DNA of 64,000 bases from JAIVGV01 sp032229975 (GTDB lineage: Bacteria; Acidobacteriota; Blastocatellia; Pyrinomonadales; Pyrinomonadaceae), in NCBI GenBank assembly GCA_032229975.1, contig JAVXVG010000021.1:62001-126000 (forward strand). The letters run 5' to 3'. The translations under genes and the position numbers were made by a program. Under the pieces are notes generated by a model. The model saw only the letters and a program-made list of their open reading frames with translations. It had not been told where the DNA came from and did no database searches. Shown here in pieces: positions 9,053 through 17,569 of this stretch. How positions within the stretch are numbered: the stretch's first letter is position 1; each line of letters opens with the position of its first letter.

Positions 9053-10240
9053 ATGGAGATGAATGACGGCATGGAAGAGTTCGACGCGGTTGTGATCGGC
9101 GCGGGACTTGCGGGGTTGCAGTGCGCGCGTCTGCTGGCGCGCGAGGGCGTGCGCGTGCTGCTCGCCGACGCGAAGCGCGATCTCTCGGAGCGCGTGCACA
9201 CGACCGGCATCTTCGTGCGGCGCACGCTCGAAGACTTCGCGCTCCCACCGGACTGTCTGGGGCCCGCCGTCCGTCGCGTCACGCTGTATTCGCCCGCGCG
9301 CCGCGCGCAGACCTTCGAGAGCGCGCACGCAGAGTTTCGCGTCGGTCGCATGGGCCGGCTCTACGCGTGCCTGCTCGCCGAATGTCAGAGCGTCGGCGTC
9401 GAGTGGTGGCCCGCGACGCGCTACGTGAGTTGTGAAGCGGAGGCGACGGACGCTCGCACACTCGTCAGTCTCGAACGCGACGGGCTTACGCGACAAGTCG
9501 CGACGCGCTTCATCATCGGCGCAGACGGCGCGCGCTCGCGTGTCGCGCGCGATCTCGAACTCGATTGCAACCGCGAGTGGATCGTCGGCGTGGAAGAGGT
9601 GTACGAGGACGCGCGCTTGCGGGATGGCGAGCCGCAGTTTCATTGCTTCCTCGATCCGCGACTCGCGCCCGGCTATCTCGCGTGGATTGTCGAAGACGGA
9701 GAGGAGACGCACGTCGGCGTCGGCGGCTATGCAGAACGCTTCGATGCTTCGCGTGCGCTTGCGGAGTTTCGCTCCGGTCTATCAGATCGTTTCGGATTAA
9801 CGCGCGCGCATCTCGTCGAGCGGCGCGGCGGACGCATCCCTGTGGGCGGCGTGCTCGGTCGCATCGCGTGCGCGCGCGGCTTAGTAGTCGGCGACGCGGC
9901 GGGCGCGGTCTCGCCTCTGACGGCAGGCGGACTCGATCCGGCCCTCAGACTTTCAACGCTCGCAGCGCGCGTCGCTTCGCAGTATCTGAAGACGAACGAT
10001 GCGTGTGCGCTCGTGCCTTATTCGGGCGCGCAGTTTCGCGCGCGCTTCACTTCGCGTCTGTGGATGCGTCGCGTCGTGCGCTCGATGCGCTCGCCGCTCT
10101 TGGTAGAAGCTGCGTGCGCGGTGTTGCGTGTGCCGCCGCTTGACCGCGTCGCGCGGCACGTCTTCTTCGGTCGCGGCTCGTTCCCGGATGTGGGGATCGC
10201 GAGCACGACTCAAAAAGTCGAAGCGCGTGGCGCAGCGTGA
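9053..10240 (+). CDS. FAD-dependent oxidoreductase (geranylgeranyl reductase-like)
   Basis: A flavoprotein of about 395 residues. An FAD-binding VIGAGLAGLQCARLLAREG is near the start, FIIGADGARSRVARDL in the middle and GDAAGAVSPLTAGGLDPALRLS near the end. This order is typical of the group holding geranylgeranyl reductases, PHBH-like monooxygenases and halogenase relatives. The reaction could be reduction of an isoprenoid chain or hydroxylation of an aromatic; the sequence does not decide. The open frame runs back to 8960, but the first 31 codons are a basic stretch, and the ATG at 9053 follows an agaggtg Shine-Dalgarno-like site. It stands alone between unrelated genes. Confidence 0.82.
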   Translation: MEMNDGMEEFDAVVIGAGLAGLQCARLLAREGVRVLLADAKRDLSERVHTTGIFVRRTLEDFALPPDCLGPAVRRVTLYSPARRAQTFESAHAEFRVGRMGRLYACLLAECQSVGVEWWPATRYVSCEAEATDARTLVSLERDGLTRQVATRFIIGADGARSRVARDLELDCNREWIVGVEEVYEDARLRDGEPQFHCFLDPRLAPGYLAWIVEDGEETHVGVGGYAERFDASRALAEFRSGLSDRFGLTRAHLVERRGGRIPVGGVLGRIACARGLVVGDAAGAVSPLTAGGLDPALRLSTLAARVASQYLKTNDACALVPYSGAQFRARFTSRLWMRRVVRSMRSPLLVEAACAVLRVPPLDRVARHVFFGRGSFPDVGIASTTQKVEARGAA

Positions 10241-10383
10241 TCGTGAACTGAATGAAGCGCAGTGGTCTGTTGTGGGAAGCCACGTGTGCATGACGTGGCT
10301 CAGTCGGCAGACGCGCGTGCCTGTGCGCGAGTCTAATCGCGTGTGAGTTTGAGTCAGACTTAACGTAAGGAGTTTTGAGAGCC

Positions 10384-11673
10384 ATGTTAAAGCGTATCAT
10401 CGCCATCGCGTGCATCTTCGCGTGCGCGTCCATCGCGTGGGTCATCTTGGGCGCGACGATCTTCTCGCGCACGTATGATTCGGATCATGAGTTGGGCAGT
10501 CGCGTCGTCTCGACGTGGGGCGCGCCGCACACGCAGTCGCCGCCCGCCGCGTCGGTTGAGAGAGTTGTGCCGAAGACGACGGAGACACTTGAGAACGGGA
10601 AGACGAAGTTTGTGACGGAACAGTTGACGGTGACGGACGTGCTGCCCGTCGAGTCGAGCCGCATCGATGTCGCGCTCGCGCTCGACTACAGGCAGAAGGG
10701 CCTGCTCTGGTATAGCACTTATAAGGTCGGCTTCGGCGGCTTCTACACGTTTCGCAACACGACGGCGCAGGACAAGGTTAACTTCACTCTGAAGTTCCCG
10801 ACCGAGCAGGCGATCTACGACGATCTCGTCTTCACCGTCAACGATGCGCCCATGCAACTGACGAACGAGAAGGGCGCGGCGAAGGCGACGGCGCAAGTGA
10901 AACCGGGTGAGACGGCGACGCTTCACATCGCTTACCGCTCGCAGGGCCTGACGGCGTGGCGCTACGATTTCGGCAGCGACGTGACGCAGGTGAAAGATTT
11001 TCAGATGAGGATGACGACCAACTTCAAGGCGATAGACTTCCCCGAAAACACGCTCTCGCCTTCGGAGAAGCGCGAGACGAAGGATGGATGGGAGCTTGCG
11101 TGGGACTACAAGAATTTAGTCTCAGGCTTTCAGATCGGAATGACGATGCCGGAGAAGTTGCAGCCGGGGCCACTCGCTGGTCGCATCAGCTTCTTCGCGC
11201 CGGTCTCACTCTTTTTCTTCTTCTTCCTCATGTTCATCATCACGACGATGCGCGGCATCGAGCTGCATCCGATGAACTACTTCTTTCTCGCCACTGCGTT
11301 CTTCTCGTTCCATCTCTTGCTCGCATATCTGGTCGATCACGTCTCGATCCACGCGGCGTTCGCGGCGTCGTCAATCGTCTCGGTCTTCCTCGTGATTAGT
11401 TACCTGCGGCTCGTCGTCGGCACGCGCTTCGCGGCGCGCGAGGCTGGCCTCGCGCAGTTCATCTATCTCGTGATGTTCTCCTACGCCTTCTTCTTCAAAG
11501 GCTTCACGGGGCTCGCCATCACGATAGGATCGATCCTGACTCTGTTCGTCGTCATGCAGATCACGGGGCGCGTGCGCTGGGCGGAGAAGTTTGCGGGGAA
11601 GATCGACGGGAATGGTGAGAGAGCCATGAACGAAACTTTCACGGGCAAGCCCGCGTCTTCAGTCAGCGCGTGA
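10384..11673 (+). CDS. CreD-like inner membrane protein
   Basis: About 429 residues. One N-terminal membrane segment (IIAIACIFACASIAWVILG) is followed by a large extracytoplasmic domain of about 250 residues and a cluster of hydrophobic helices (LFFFFFLMFIITT, MNYFFLATAFFSFHLLLAYLVD, SIVSVFLVISYLRLVVG, FIYLVMFSYAFFF, LAITIGSILTLFVVM). This layout and the ELHPMNYFFLATA segment match the CreD inner-membrane family, linked elsewhere to envelope stress and beta-lactam or colicin responses. The creABC regulators are not nearby. The ATG at 10384 is 11 nt after AAGGAG; a TTG at 10375 lies too close to it. A strong bidirectional terminator follows. Confidence 0.83.
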   Translation: MLKRIIAIACIFACASIAWVILGATIFSRTYDSDHELGSRVVSTWGAPHTQSPPAASVERVVPKTTETLENGKTKFVTEQLTVTDVLPVESSRIDVALALDYRQKGLLWYSTYKVGFGGFYTFRNTTAQDKVNFTLKFPTEQAIYDDLVFTVNDAPMQLTNEKGAAKATAQVKPGETATLHIAYRSQGLTAWRYDFGSDVTQVKDFQMRMTTNFKAIDFPENTLSPSEKRETKDGWELAWDYKNLVSGFQIGMTMPEKLQPGPLAGRISFFAPVSLFFFFFLMFIITTMRGIELHPMNYFFLATAFFSFHLLLAYLVDHVSIHAAFAASSIVSVFLVISYLRLVVGTRFAAREAGLAQFIYLVMFSYAFFFKGFTGLAITIGSILTLFVVMQITGRVRWAEKFAGKIDGNGERAMNETFTGKPASSVSA

Positions 11674-11728
11674 TCTCTTCAACAAGGCGCGCGTGAGCAT
11701 CTTTGCATCTTCGCGATGAAATAAGAAT

Positions 11729-11765
11729 CGCCCGCAGGCGAGACTAACCGAGTCGCCTGCGGGCG
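11729..11765. terminator. Bidirectional terminator
   Basis: A perfect 13-bp stem (11729-11741 with 11753-11765) and an 11-nt loop lie between the convergent CreD-like and peroxiredoxin genes. A short T-rich tail (ggtttgtt) follows on the plus strand. Confidence 0.85.
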
Positions 11766-11796
11766 GTTTGTTCGTGCTGACGTGCGTCGTGCGCGG

Positions 11797-12348
11797 CTAC
11801 TTCTTCTGCAACTCGGCGAGCGCGGCGAGCACCTCTGCGCTATGGCCGGCGGGGCTGACCTTCGTAAACACGCGCACGATCTTCCCCTGCGGGTCGATGA
11901 TGAAGGTGTTGCGCGCCGAATACTTCGCGCCGTTGTAGTCCATCACCGAGCCGTAGGTGTCGGAGACTTTGCCGCCCTCGTCCGCGAGCAGCTTGAAGTT
12001 CAGGCCCTCCTTGGCGCAGAAACTCTTGTGCGATTCCGCCGTGTCAACGCTCACGCCGAGGATGACGGCGTGGGCCTGCTCATACTTCGACAAGTCCTGT
12101 TGGAAGTTGTGGGCCTCCAGAGTGCACCCGGAAGTGAAGTCTTTCGGGTAGAAGTAGAGCACCACCCAGTGGCCGCGAAAATCTTTGAGGCTCGCCTGCT
12201 TGCCCTCGTTCGTCGTCAGACTGAATTCCGGCGCGATTGTTCCGACGGTGGGTGGATCGACGAACGCGCCCGCCACTGCGGACGATAACAGCACGAGCGC
12301 GGCGACAGCCGCCAGCGATGACAGGGGACGTAATCTCATCTTGTTCAT
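11797..12348 (-). CDS. Exported peroxiredoxin (Bcp/AhpC-TSA type)
   Basis: A 183-residue thiol peroxidase with an N-terminal export signal (RPLSSLAAVAALVLLSSAVAGAF), so it should act outside the cytoplasm. The peroxidatic motif PxxxTxxC is present as Pro68, Thr72 and Cys75. Bcp proteins usually carry a resolving Cys five residues later, where this one has His80. Another Cys in SFCAKEGL could serve instead, or the enzyme works as a one-Cys type. The ATG at 12348 follows GAGGAG at good spacing; the frame extending to 12456 has no support. Three TTACAA-type boxes lie upstream between 12364 and 12427. Confidence 0.9.
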   Translation of the reverse strand: MNKMRLRPLSSLAAVAALVLLSSAVAGAFVDPPTVGTIAPEFSLTTNEGKQASLKDFRGHWVVLYFYPKDFTSGCTLEAHNFQQDLSKYEQAHAVILGVSVDTAESHKSFCAKEGLNFKLLADEGGKVSDTYGSVMDYNGAKYSARNTFIIDPQGKIVRVFTKVSPAGHSAEVLAALAELQKK

Positions 12349-12363
12349 CTCGAACTCCTCTCG

Positions 12364-12427
12364 GTTACAAACACAAATTCCTCCGGCGTTAAAGTGAGTT
12401 GTAACAGAGCGCGTCGAAGATTTACAA
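12364..12427 (-). promoter_or_regulatory. GTTACAA/TTGTAAC boxes upstream of the peroxiredoxin gene
   Basis: GTTACAA at 12364-12370 and its inverse TTGTAAC at 12399-12405 are followed by TTACAA at 12422-12427. The spacing is uneven, so they may be separate half-sites of an operator or simple AT-rich promoter parts. No known regulator is named. Confidence 0.3.
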
Positions 12428-12484
12428 GCGCGGACGATTCCGTCCACGCCGGTCAATTCAGTGACGCGCGCCGCGCCGATGACT

Positions 12485-12490
12485 TATGAT
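12485..12490 (+). promoter_or_regulatory. Possible -10 box for the M48 protease gene
   Basis: TATGAT lies 45 nt ahead of the ATG at 12535. A GTGACG at 12461-12466 is 18 nt upstream and could be a weak -35 box. The fit is moderate. Confidence 0.4.
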
Positions 12491-12534
12491 GTGTGTAAGT
12501 TTAAAACGATCCTCTTGGCGGAGACCTTAAAACG

Positions 12535-13971
12535 ATGTCGATAGGCGGACGTAAGTTTCTAACTTTCGCGTTGTGCGCGACGATCACATCGCAACTCGCG
12601 TGTGGCAGTCTCTTTTCCGGCGGCGGCACGACGACCGGCAGCGCGCGACCCGCGCCGCACTTTCAACCGGGCTTCAACCTGTTCACACCGGAGCAGGACG
12701 TGGAGGTCGGTCGTCGCTCGGCTGAAGAGATCGCGCGACAGATGCCGATCTTGAACGACGCGCCCATCGTCAACTACATACGCAGCCTCGGCGCGAAGCT
12801 CGCAGCGAAAGCGCCGGGCGAAAAGTTTCCATATCAATTCAACGTCGTCGCCACGCGCGATATCAACGCGTTCGCTTTGCCGGGTGGCTTCGTCTTCGTC
12901 AACGCGGGCGCGATCATGGCGGCGAAGGACGAGGGCGAACTCGCCGGAGTCATCGCGCATGAGATCACGCACGTCGCCTTGAGGCACGGCACGAATCAGG
13001 CGTCGAAGGCCTACATCGCGCAGAAGGGCGTGGGGATGTTAAGTCGCGTCTTTGGCAGAGGCAGCGATCTCGGTCAGATGGTCGGCGCGGTCGGCGGCAC
13101 GGGCGCGAACATGCTGTTCCTGCGATTCGGTCGAACTGCGGAGACTCAAGCCGACCTCGAAGGCGCGCGCATCATGGCGGACGCGGGCTACGATCCGCGC
13201 GACATGGCCGCCTTCTTCAAGACGCTTCAAGAGCAAGGCGGACAACGCACGCCGGAATTTTTGAGCGACCATCCCGATCCGGGCAATCGCATCCAGTCGA
13301 TCAACGCGGAGTTGCCGTCGCTTCACGTGAGCGCAAAGCCTCTGCATGACACGCCGGAGTTTGAGCAGGTCAAGGCACGTCTGACGGGCTCGCGCGCGCA
13401 AGGGGGCTTGCAGTCGCAAGCGCAACCGGAACGCAAGGGGCCCTCCGACCCGAACAACGTGCCGCAAGGCTCTCGACCGCCGAAACCTTCCGCGTCGTTC
13501 AAACAATATCAAGCGAAGGACGGCTCGTTCGCCTTGCAGTACCCGGACAGTTGGGATGGACTCGTCGCCGACGACGCGAACATGATCTTCGCGCCCAAAG
13601 GCGCATACGGCGAGTTGAACGGCGCGATGATGGTGACGCACGGCATCTTCATCGGCGCGGTCGCACCGCAGTCGCGCGATCTGTCTTCGGCGACCCACGC
13701 GTTCGTTCAACAGCAACTCTCGGCGAACCCCGACTTCCGCGTGCAGCAACAGCCGCGCGCCGTCTCTTTCGGCGACGGTCGCGCCGCATACGCGACGGTC
13801 GTCGCGGGGCCATCCGCCGTCACGGGCGTCACGGAGATCGACGTGATCTACACGACCGCGACCGCCGACGGTCGCCTCTTCTACATCATCACGATGGCCC
13901 CCGAAGACGAGTTTGAGTCGTACCAGCAGACCTTCAAGCAGATCATCACGAGCGTGAAGCTGGCCCGTTGA
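12535..13971 (+). CDS. M48 family metalloprotease
   Basis: A 478-residue zinc protease. HEITH is at residues 143-147 within GVIAHEITHVALRHG, and AETQADLEGARIMADAGYDP carries the third ligand Glu. Such proteins (BepA/LoiP-like) degrade or sort misassembled outer-membrane proteins in the periplasm. The N-terminus is hydrophobic with Cys23 in SQLACGS, which may be lipidated, though the box is imperfect. After the protease domain (to about residue 270) comes a low-complexity Pro/Gln linker and a C-terminal domain of about 150 residues (ASFKQYQAKDGSFALQYPDSW onward) resembling PsbP/DUF1795-type folds. The ATG is supported by a nearby purine-rich site and candidate -10 box. Confidence 0.9.
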   Translation: MSIGGRKFLTFALCATITSQLACGSLFSGGGTTTGSARPAPHFQPGFNLFTPEQDVEVGRRSAEEIARQMPILNDAPIVNYIRSLGAKLAAKAPGEKFPYQFNVVATRDINAFALPGGFVFVNAGAIMAAKDEGELAGVIAHEITHVALRHGTNQASKAYIAQKGVGMLSRVFGRGSDLGQMVGAVGGTGANMLFLRFGRTAETQADLEGARIMADAGYDPRDMAAFFKTLQEQGGQRTPEFLSDHPDPGNRIQSINAELPSLHVSAKPLHDTPEFEQVKARLTGSRAQGGLQSQAQPERKGPSDPNNVPQGSRPPKPSASFKQYQAKDGSFALQYPDSWDGLVADDANMIFAPKGAYGELNGAMMVTHGIFIGAVAPQSRDLSSATHAFVQQQLSANPDFRVQQQPRAVSFGDGRAAYATVVAGPSAVTGVTEIDVIYTTATADGRLFYIITMAPEDEFESYQQTFKQIITSVKLAR

Positions 13972-13984
13972 AGTCGCGCCGTCT

Positions 13985-15799
13985 CTACTGCGTTCTTCCG
14001 TCGAATGAGGCAAGCAGCAAGGCGATCTGATCCATGAGGTTGGTGCGCGGAGTGCGCTCGTCCGTGTAGTGGTTGACGATCATCGAGAAGACGAGACGTT
14101 CGCCTGCGGCGGTCGTCACGTAGCCGGAGAGCGATGAGACGTTGGCGAGCGTGCCGGTCTTGGCGCGCAGGTTATTCGCCGCGAGCGTGTTCTTGAAACG
14201 GTTTCGCAGTGTGCCGTCAACGCCCGCGAGGGGCAGCGCAGCGCGGAAGACCTGCGCGTAGCGATGACGACTCATGTAGGTGAGCAGCTCGACCGTTGAC
14301 TCCGCAGAGATCAAGTCCTGCCGCGCAAGCCCCGAACCATCGACGAGCGACAGTCGCTCAACATCTCTCACGCCCGCCTCGCGCAAAAATTGACGCACAA
14401 CGTCAGAGCCCGCCTGCGAGCTCGTTCGCCTATCAGGGGCGGGCTGCGCAGACTGCATCGGCTGCGCAGTTTGCGTTGACTGCTGTGCGGTGGTCGCGGG
14501 CGTCGAGGTGTTGAGTTGCGTGGTGTTCGTTGTCGGCAACGCCTGCGTTGATTGCTTGCCGAGCGTGCGTAGAATGATCTCCGTGTAAAGATTCTGACTC
14601 GGCTTTAAAGTCTGCGCCGCGATCTCCGAGAAAGGTGGCGACTCGCGCCGCGCGATCTCGATGAGCTTCGTGTTATCGCGCGCGAAAGGCCCGCGTTCTT
14701 CCGCGCGCTCCGCGCGCAAACTCCCTTTGACCTCCACGCCCTGACGCTGCAAAGCCGCGCGCAGCATCGCGACGAACGTGAGGGCCGGTCGCGGCGCGGA
14801 GAGACTTTCTGAGAGGCCAGCATCGCCGAGCGGGATCGTGCCGCTCACCACAACTCTATCCGATCCCAACGGTCGATCAATCGACACGTCGCGTCGTGCG
14901 CCGCGCTCGACCGTGCGCGTGTTGTTCTCGACGAAGAGCTGCGAAGAGTTGTCGCCGCGACCCTGCGAGGCAGCGAGAGTGTTGTTCAATCCCAGATCGG
15001 GCCCGAGCGTGATCGACGCCTTGTCGCCCGCGCGCGCGCCGGGCTTGACGGAGATGTCGAACGAGTTGTCGTTGATGGTGAGCGCGGAGACGGGCGCGGC
15101 GTAGTACCACTGCAAGTCGTCCCACTCCCAGCCCGCGCCGAGCGCGGGGCCGGTGAAGTAGCTCTCGTCGCCGATCAAATTTCCGTCGATGTGTTTCACG
15201 CCTGTGGCGACGATGCGCGCGGCGAGTTCGTCAATGCCTTTGAAGTAGTCGCCGTTCCCTGCAAAGCGCGTCGCGAACGACGGATCGCCGCGACCATAGA
15301 CAACGAGGTCGCCTTTGATGCGGCCCTTCGCGTCGGGCTTCTCCGTCGCATAAATAGATGTGACGAAGCGGAAGTCTGGCCCCAGACGGTCGAGCGCGGC
15401 CGCGACGGTGTAGAGCTTCATGTTTGAGGCGGGCGACATGAGCTTCAACGCATCCTGCTCGAAGACGAGCGCGCTCGTATCGAGCGAGACGACCTTGATC
15501 GAGAAATGCGCGGGTGCGAGTTCCGGTCGCGCGAGCACATCACTGATGCGCGCGCGCAAGACTTCGAGCGTGTGCGGCGCGGGAACGGATGGCGTGGCTT
15601 GCGGGGTCGCGCGCGGCGTCGGCGTCGCTTGTGGGATTGGTTGTGCGTTTGGTTGTGTCTGCGGCTGAGTCTGCGTGGGAGTGGCGGCCCTGCGATCACG
15701 TTGGGCCTGCGCGCGAACGACGTGCGGCGCGAGCGATTGGAGCGCGAGCGCGCAGGCGACGAGTAGAGTGCGGATGAATCTCATAGAGTGGTTTCGCAT
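13985..15799 (-). CDS. dacB: D-alanyl-D-alanine carboxypeptidase/endopeptidase (PBP4, S13)
   Basis: A peptidoglycan hydrolase of about 604 residues. It has an export signal (RTLLVACALALQSLAPHVVRA), a Thr/Pro/Gln-rich linker, and then the S13 fold. The serine motif is SPASNMK, the second motif lies in DGSGLARQDLIS and the third is KTGT in LRAKTGTLANVSSLSGY. A Gln/Thr-rich insert separates the later motifs, making it longer than Escherichia coli DacB. The chosen ATG at 15799 avoids overlap with the upstream kinase gene. A TTG at 15832 and an ATG at 15784 are alternatives, and none has a good ribosome site. It closes the envelope operon. Confidence 0.93.
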   Translation of the reverse strand: MRNHSMRFIRTLLVACALALQSLAPHVVRAQAQRDRRAATPTQTQPQTQPNAQPIPQATPTPRATPQATPSVPAPHTLEVLRARISDVLARPELAPAHFSIKVVSLDTSALVFEQDALKLMSPASNMKLYTVAAALDRLGPDFRFVTSIYATEKPDAKGRIKGDLVVYGRGDPSFATRFAGNGDYFKGIDELAARIVATGVKHIDGNLIGDESYFTGPALGAGWEWDDLQWYYAAPVSALTINDNSFDISVKPGARAGDKASITLGPDLGLNNTLAASQGRGDNSSQLFVENNTRTVERGARRDVSIDRPLGSDRVVVSGTIPLGDAGLSESLSAPRPALTFVAMLRAALQRQGVEVKGSLRAERAEERGPFARDNTKLIEIARRESPPFSEIAAQTLKPSQNLYTEIILRTLGKQSTQALPTTNTTQLNTSTPATTAQQSTQTAQPMQSAQPAPDRRTSSQAGSDVVRQFLREAGVRDVERLSLVDGSGLARQDLISAESTVELLTYMSRHRYAQVFRAALPLAGVDGTLRNRFKNTLAANNLRAKTGTLANVSSLSGYVTTAAGERLVFSMIVNHYTDERTPRTNLMDQIALLLASFDGRTQ

Positions 15800-15806
15800 C
15801 AAACGT

Positions 15807-16805
15807 TCAAACGTCAGTTTTGATCGAGTCAATGAGTTCTTCCGAACTCGCTGTCGCCGTGCCGAGCTTGCCGACGACGATCCCTGCGGCGTGATTAGCG
15901 AGCGACGCGGCTTCGACGAGCGACGCGTGGGCAGCGAGCGCGGCGGCGAGCGTAGCGATCACGGTGTCGCCCGCGCCCGTCACGTCGTAAACCTCGCGCG
16001 CGGTCGTCGGGACGTAAACCGGCGCGGCGTCGCCTTCCAGAAGCATCATGCCGCGCTCGCCGCGCGTGATGAGCACGGACTCGCACGCGAGTCGTGCGCG
16101 AATCTCACGCGCCGCGCGCGCGATGCCTGCGTCCGTGTCGTCCTCGGAGTTCGTCAGTCGCAGAGCCTCGTGGTGGTTCGGCGTGACGAGCGTGGCGGGC
16201 CGGTATGCATCGAAGTTGCGAATCTTCGGATCGACGAGCACGGGCACGCGTCGCTCACCGGCGCGCGACAAAATCTCTGCGAGCACGCGCGGCGTGATTG
16301 CGCCCTTGTCGTAATCGGAGACGACGAGCGCGTCCGCTCCTTCAAGTGACGCAAGGAGAATTTCGATCAACTGATCTTCAATCTCCGGCGCGACTGCCGT
16401 GCGTCGCTCGCGATCAGCGCGCACGACGAGCTGGTTGTGCGCGATGATGCGCGTCTTCGTCGTCGTCGGGCGCGAAGCGTCTGTGACGAGTTGCGCGATG
16501 CCGCGCTCGCCACACGTCTCCGCGAGTTTATCTAACAGACGCGTGCGCGCCGCGTCGTCGCCGACAACGCCGACCACGCAAGAGCGCGCGCCGAGCGCGA
16601 CGAGGTTGGCGAGCACGTTGGCCGCGCCGCCGAGTCTGACCGATTCGCGTCGCACGTCAACGACGGGCACGGGAGCTTCCGGCGAGATGCGCGTCACGTC
16701 GCCCCAGACGAACTCGTCGAGCATCACGTCGCCGAAGACGACGACGCGTCGCTCGCTGATGTGCGCGATCAACTCAGCCGCGCGCGCGTGCGTCAGTGGT
16801 TCCAT
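15807..16805 (-). CDS. Heptose 7-phosphate kinase (HldE kinase domain)
   Basis: A PfkB/ribokinase-type sugar kinase of 332 residues matching the kinase half of HldE (RfaE): FGDVMLDEFVWGDVTRISPEAPVP at the start, LGGAANVLANLVALG, and the catalytic anion-hole DVTGAGDTV near residue 270. It should phosphorylate D-glycero-D-manno-heptose 7-phosphate at position 1 on the path to ADP-heptose for lipopolysaccharide core. The cytidylyltransferase domain of bifunctional HldE is absent, as in the split HldA arrangement. A GT9 heptosyltransferase-like gene is in the same operon, which supports the role. The ATG at 16805 is preferred to an upstream TTG at 16835. Confidence 0.9.
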   Translation of the reverse strand: MEPLTHARAAELIAHISERRVVVFGDVMLDEFVWGDVTRISPEAPVPVVDVRRESVRLGGAANVLANLVALGARSCVVGVVGDDAARTRLLDKLAETCGERGIAQLVTDASRPTTTKTRIIAHNQLVVRADRERRTAVAPEIEDQLIEILLASLEGADALVVSDYDKGAITPRVLAEILSRAGERRVPVLVDPKIRNFDAYRPATLVTPNHHEALRLTNSEDDTDAGIARAAREIRARLACESVLITRGERGMMLLEGDAAPVYVPTTAREVYDVTGAGDTVIATLAAALAAHASLVEAASLANHAAGIVVGKLGTATASSEELIDSIKTDV

Positions 16806-16868
16806 CAAAACGGGGTCGATTCCGCAAGGGTGCAAAGCGGTGAGGATTGTACACGAAGTCGGTGTTGC

Positions 16869-17144
16869 TTAGTTCGGAACCCAGATGCTCTCCGCCTGCA
16901 CCAACTCCGTCCCGCGCGGCAGCTCCACAGGCACGGGCGATTGGGTGTAGAAGGCCAGCCCCTTGTAGCTCACGAGGTAGCGATACTTCGTCGAGAAGAT
17001 GCCGCCCGTCGCGTGGACGACGAGCGGGCTTTCGACGCGCCGCAAGATCGCCAGAAAATTTTCCGGGCTAACGCGCACGATCACGCCGCTCGCCTTTGTC
17101 GCGTTGGCAATCGCCGCCGCCGCCGCCGCCGCTCCTGCTGCCAT
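16869..17144 (-). CDS. Small conserved-looking protein of unknown function
   Basis: A 91-residue protein. It starts with an Ala-rich stretch (MAAGAAAAAAAIANATKASG), which could be a weak membrane segment, then a beta-rich part (GVIVRVSPENFLAILRRVESPLVVHATGG, YRYLVSYKGLAFYTQSP) ending in SIWVPN. I do not recognise a family. The ATG at 17144 follows AGAGGAG at good spacing, which rejects the longer frame to 17213. It lies in the envelope operon between the cupin and heptose kinase genes with gaps of about 60 bp on each side, so it is co-transcribed. Confidence 0.72.
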   Translation of the reverse strand: MAAGAAAAAAAIANATKASGVIVRVSPENFLAILRRVESPLVVHATGGIFSTKYRYLVSYKGLAFYTQSPVPVELPRGTELVQAESIWVPN

Positions 17145-17203
17145 GAAATTCTCCTCTCGAAAAAAACTTCCGAACAGGCCCTCGCGGCCATTGAGCTTCC
17201 GAC

Positions 17204-17569
17204 TTAAATCCACACGTCGTTGGCGGCAGTCATCTCACCGCCCGCGTCGCCCGTGTTCACTGTGCCCGCAGGCTCGATGATCATGATCTTGCACTCGTGC
17301 GTCGCCACGGGTTTGTGCTCGACGCCGCGCGGGACAACGAACATCTCGCCCGCGCGCAACTCAATAGAGCCGTCGCGCAACTCGATCCGCATCTCGCCTT
17401 CGATAACGACGAACGTCTCGTCCGTCTCATCGTGCTTGTGCCACACGAACTCGCTCTCGATCCGCGCGAGCTTGAACTCGTAGTCGTTCATCCGCGCCAC
17501 GACGCGCGGCGACCACTGCTCGGAAAACTTCGATAGCTTCTCGTCGAAGTTGATCGCTTCGTAGTTCAC
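17204..17569 (-). CDS. Cupin-domain protein
   Basis: A 121-residue one-domain cupin. The metal-binding first motif is HKHDETDETFVVIEGEM and the second motif is GEMFVVPRGVEHKP, with His and Glu ligands in the usual places. Such proteins serve as isomerases, dioxygenases or small-molecule binders; the sequence does not choose. The start is GTG at 17569, with GGAGG upstream, and it overlaps the TGA of the glycosyltransferase gene as GTGA, so translation is coupled. The frame continuing to 17650 runs through the glycosyltransferase gene and is rejected. Confidence 0.87.
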   Translation of the reverse strand: MNYEAINFDEKLSKFSEQWSPRVVARMNDYEFKLARIESEFVWHKHDETDETFVVIEGEMRIELRDGSIELRAGEMFVVPRGVEHKPVATHECKIMIIEPAGTVNTGDAGGEMTAANDVWI

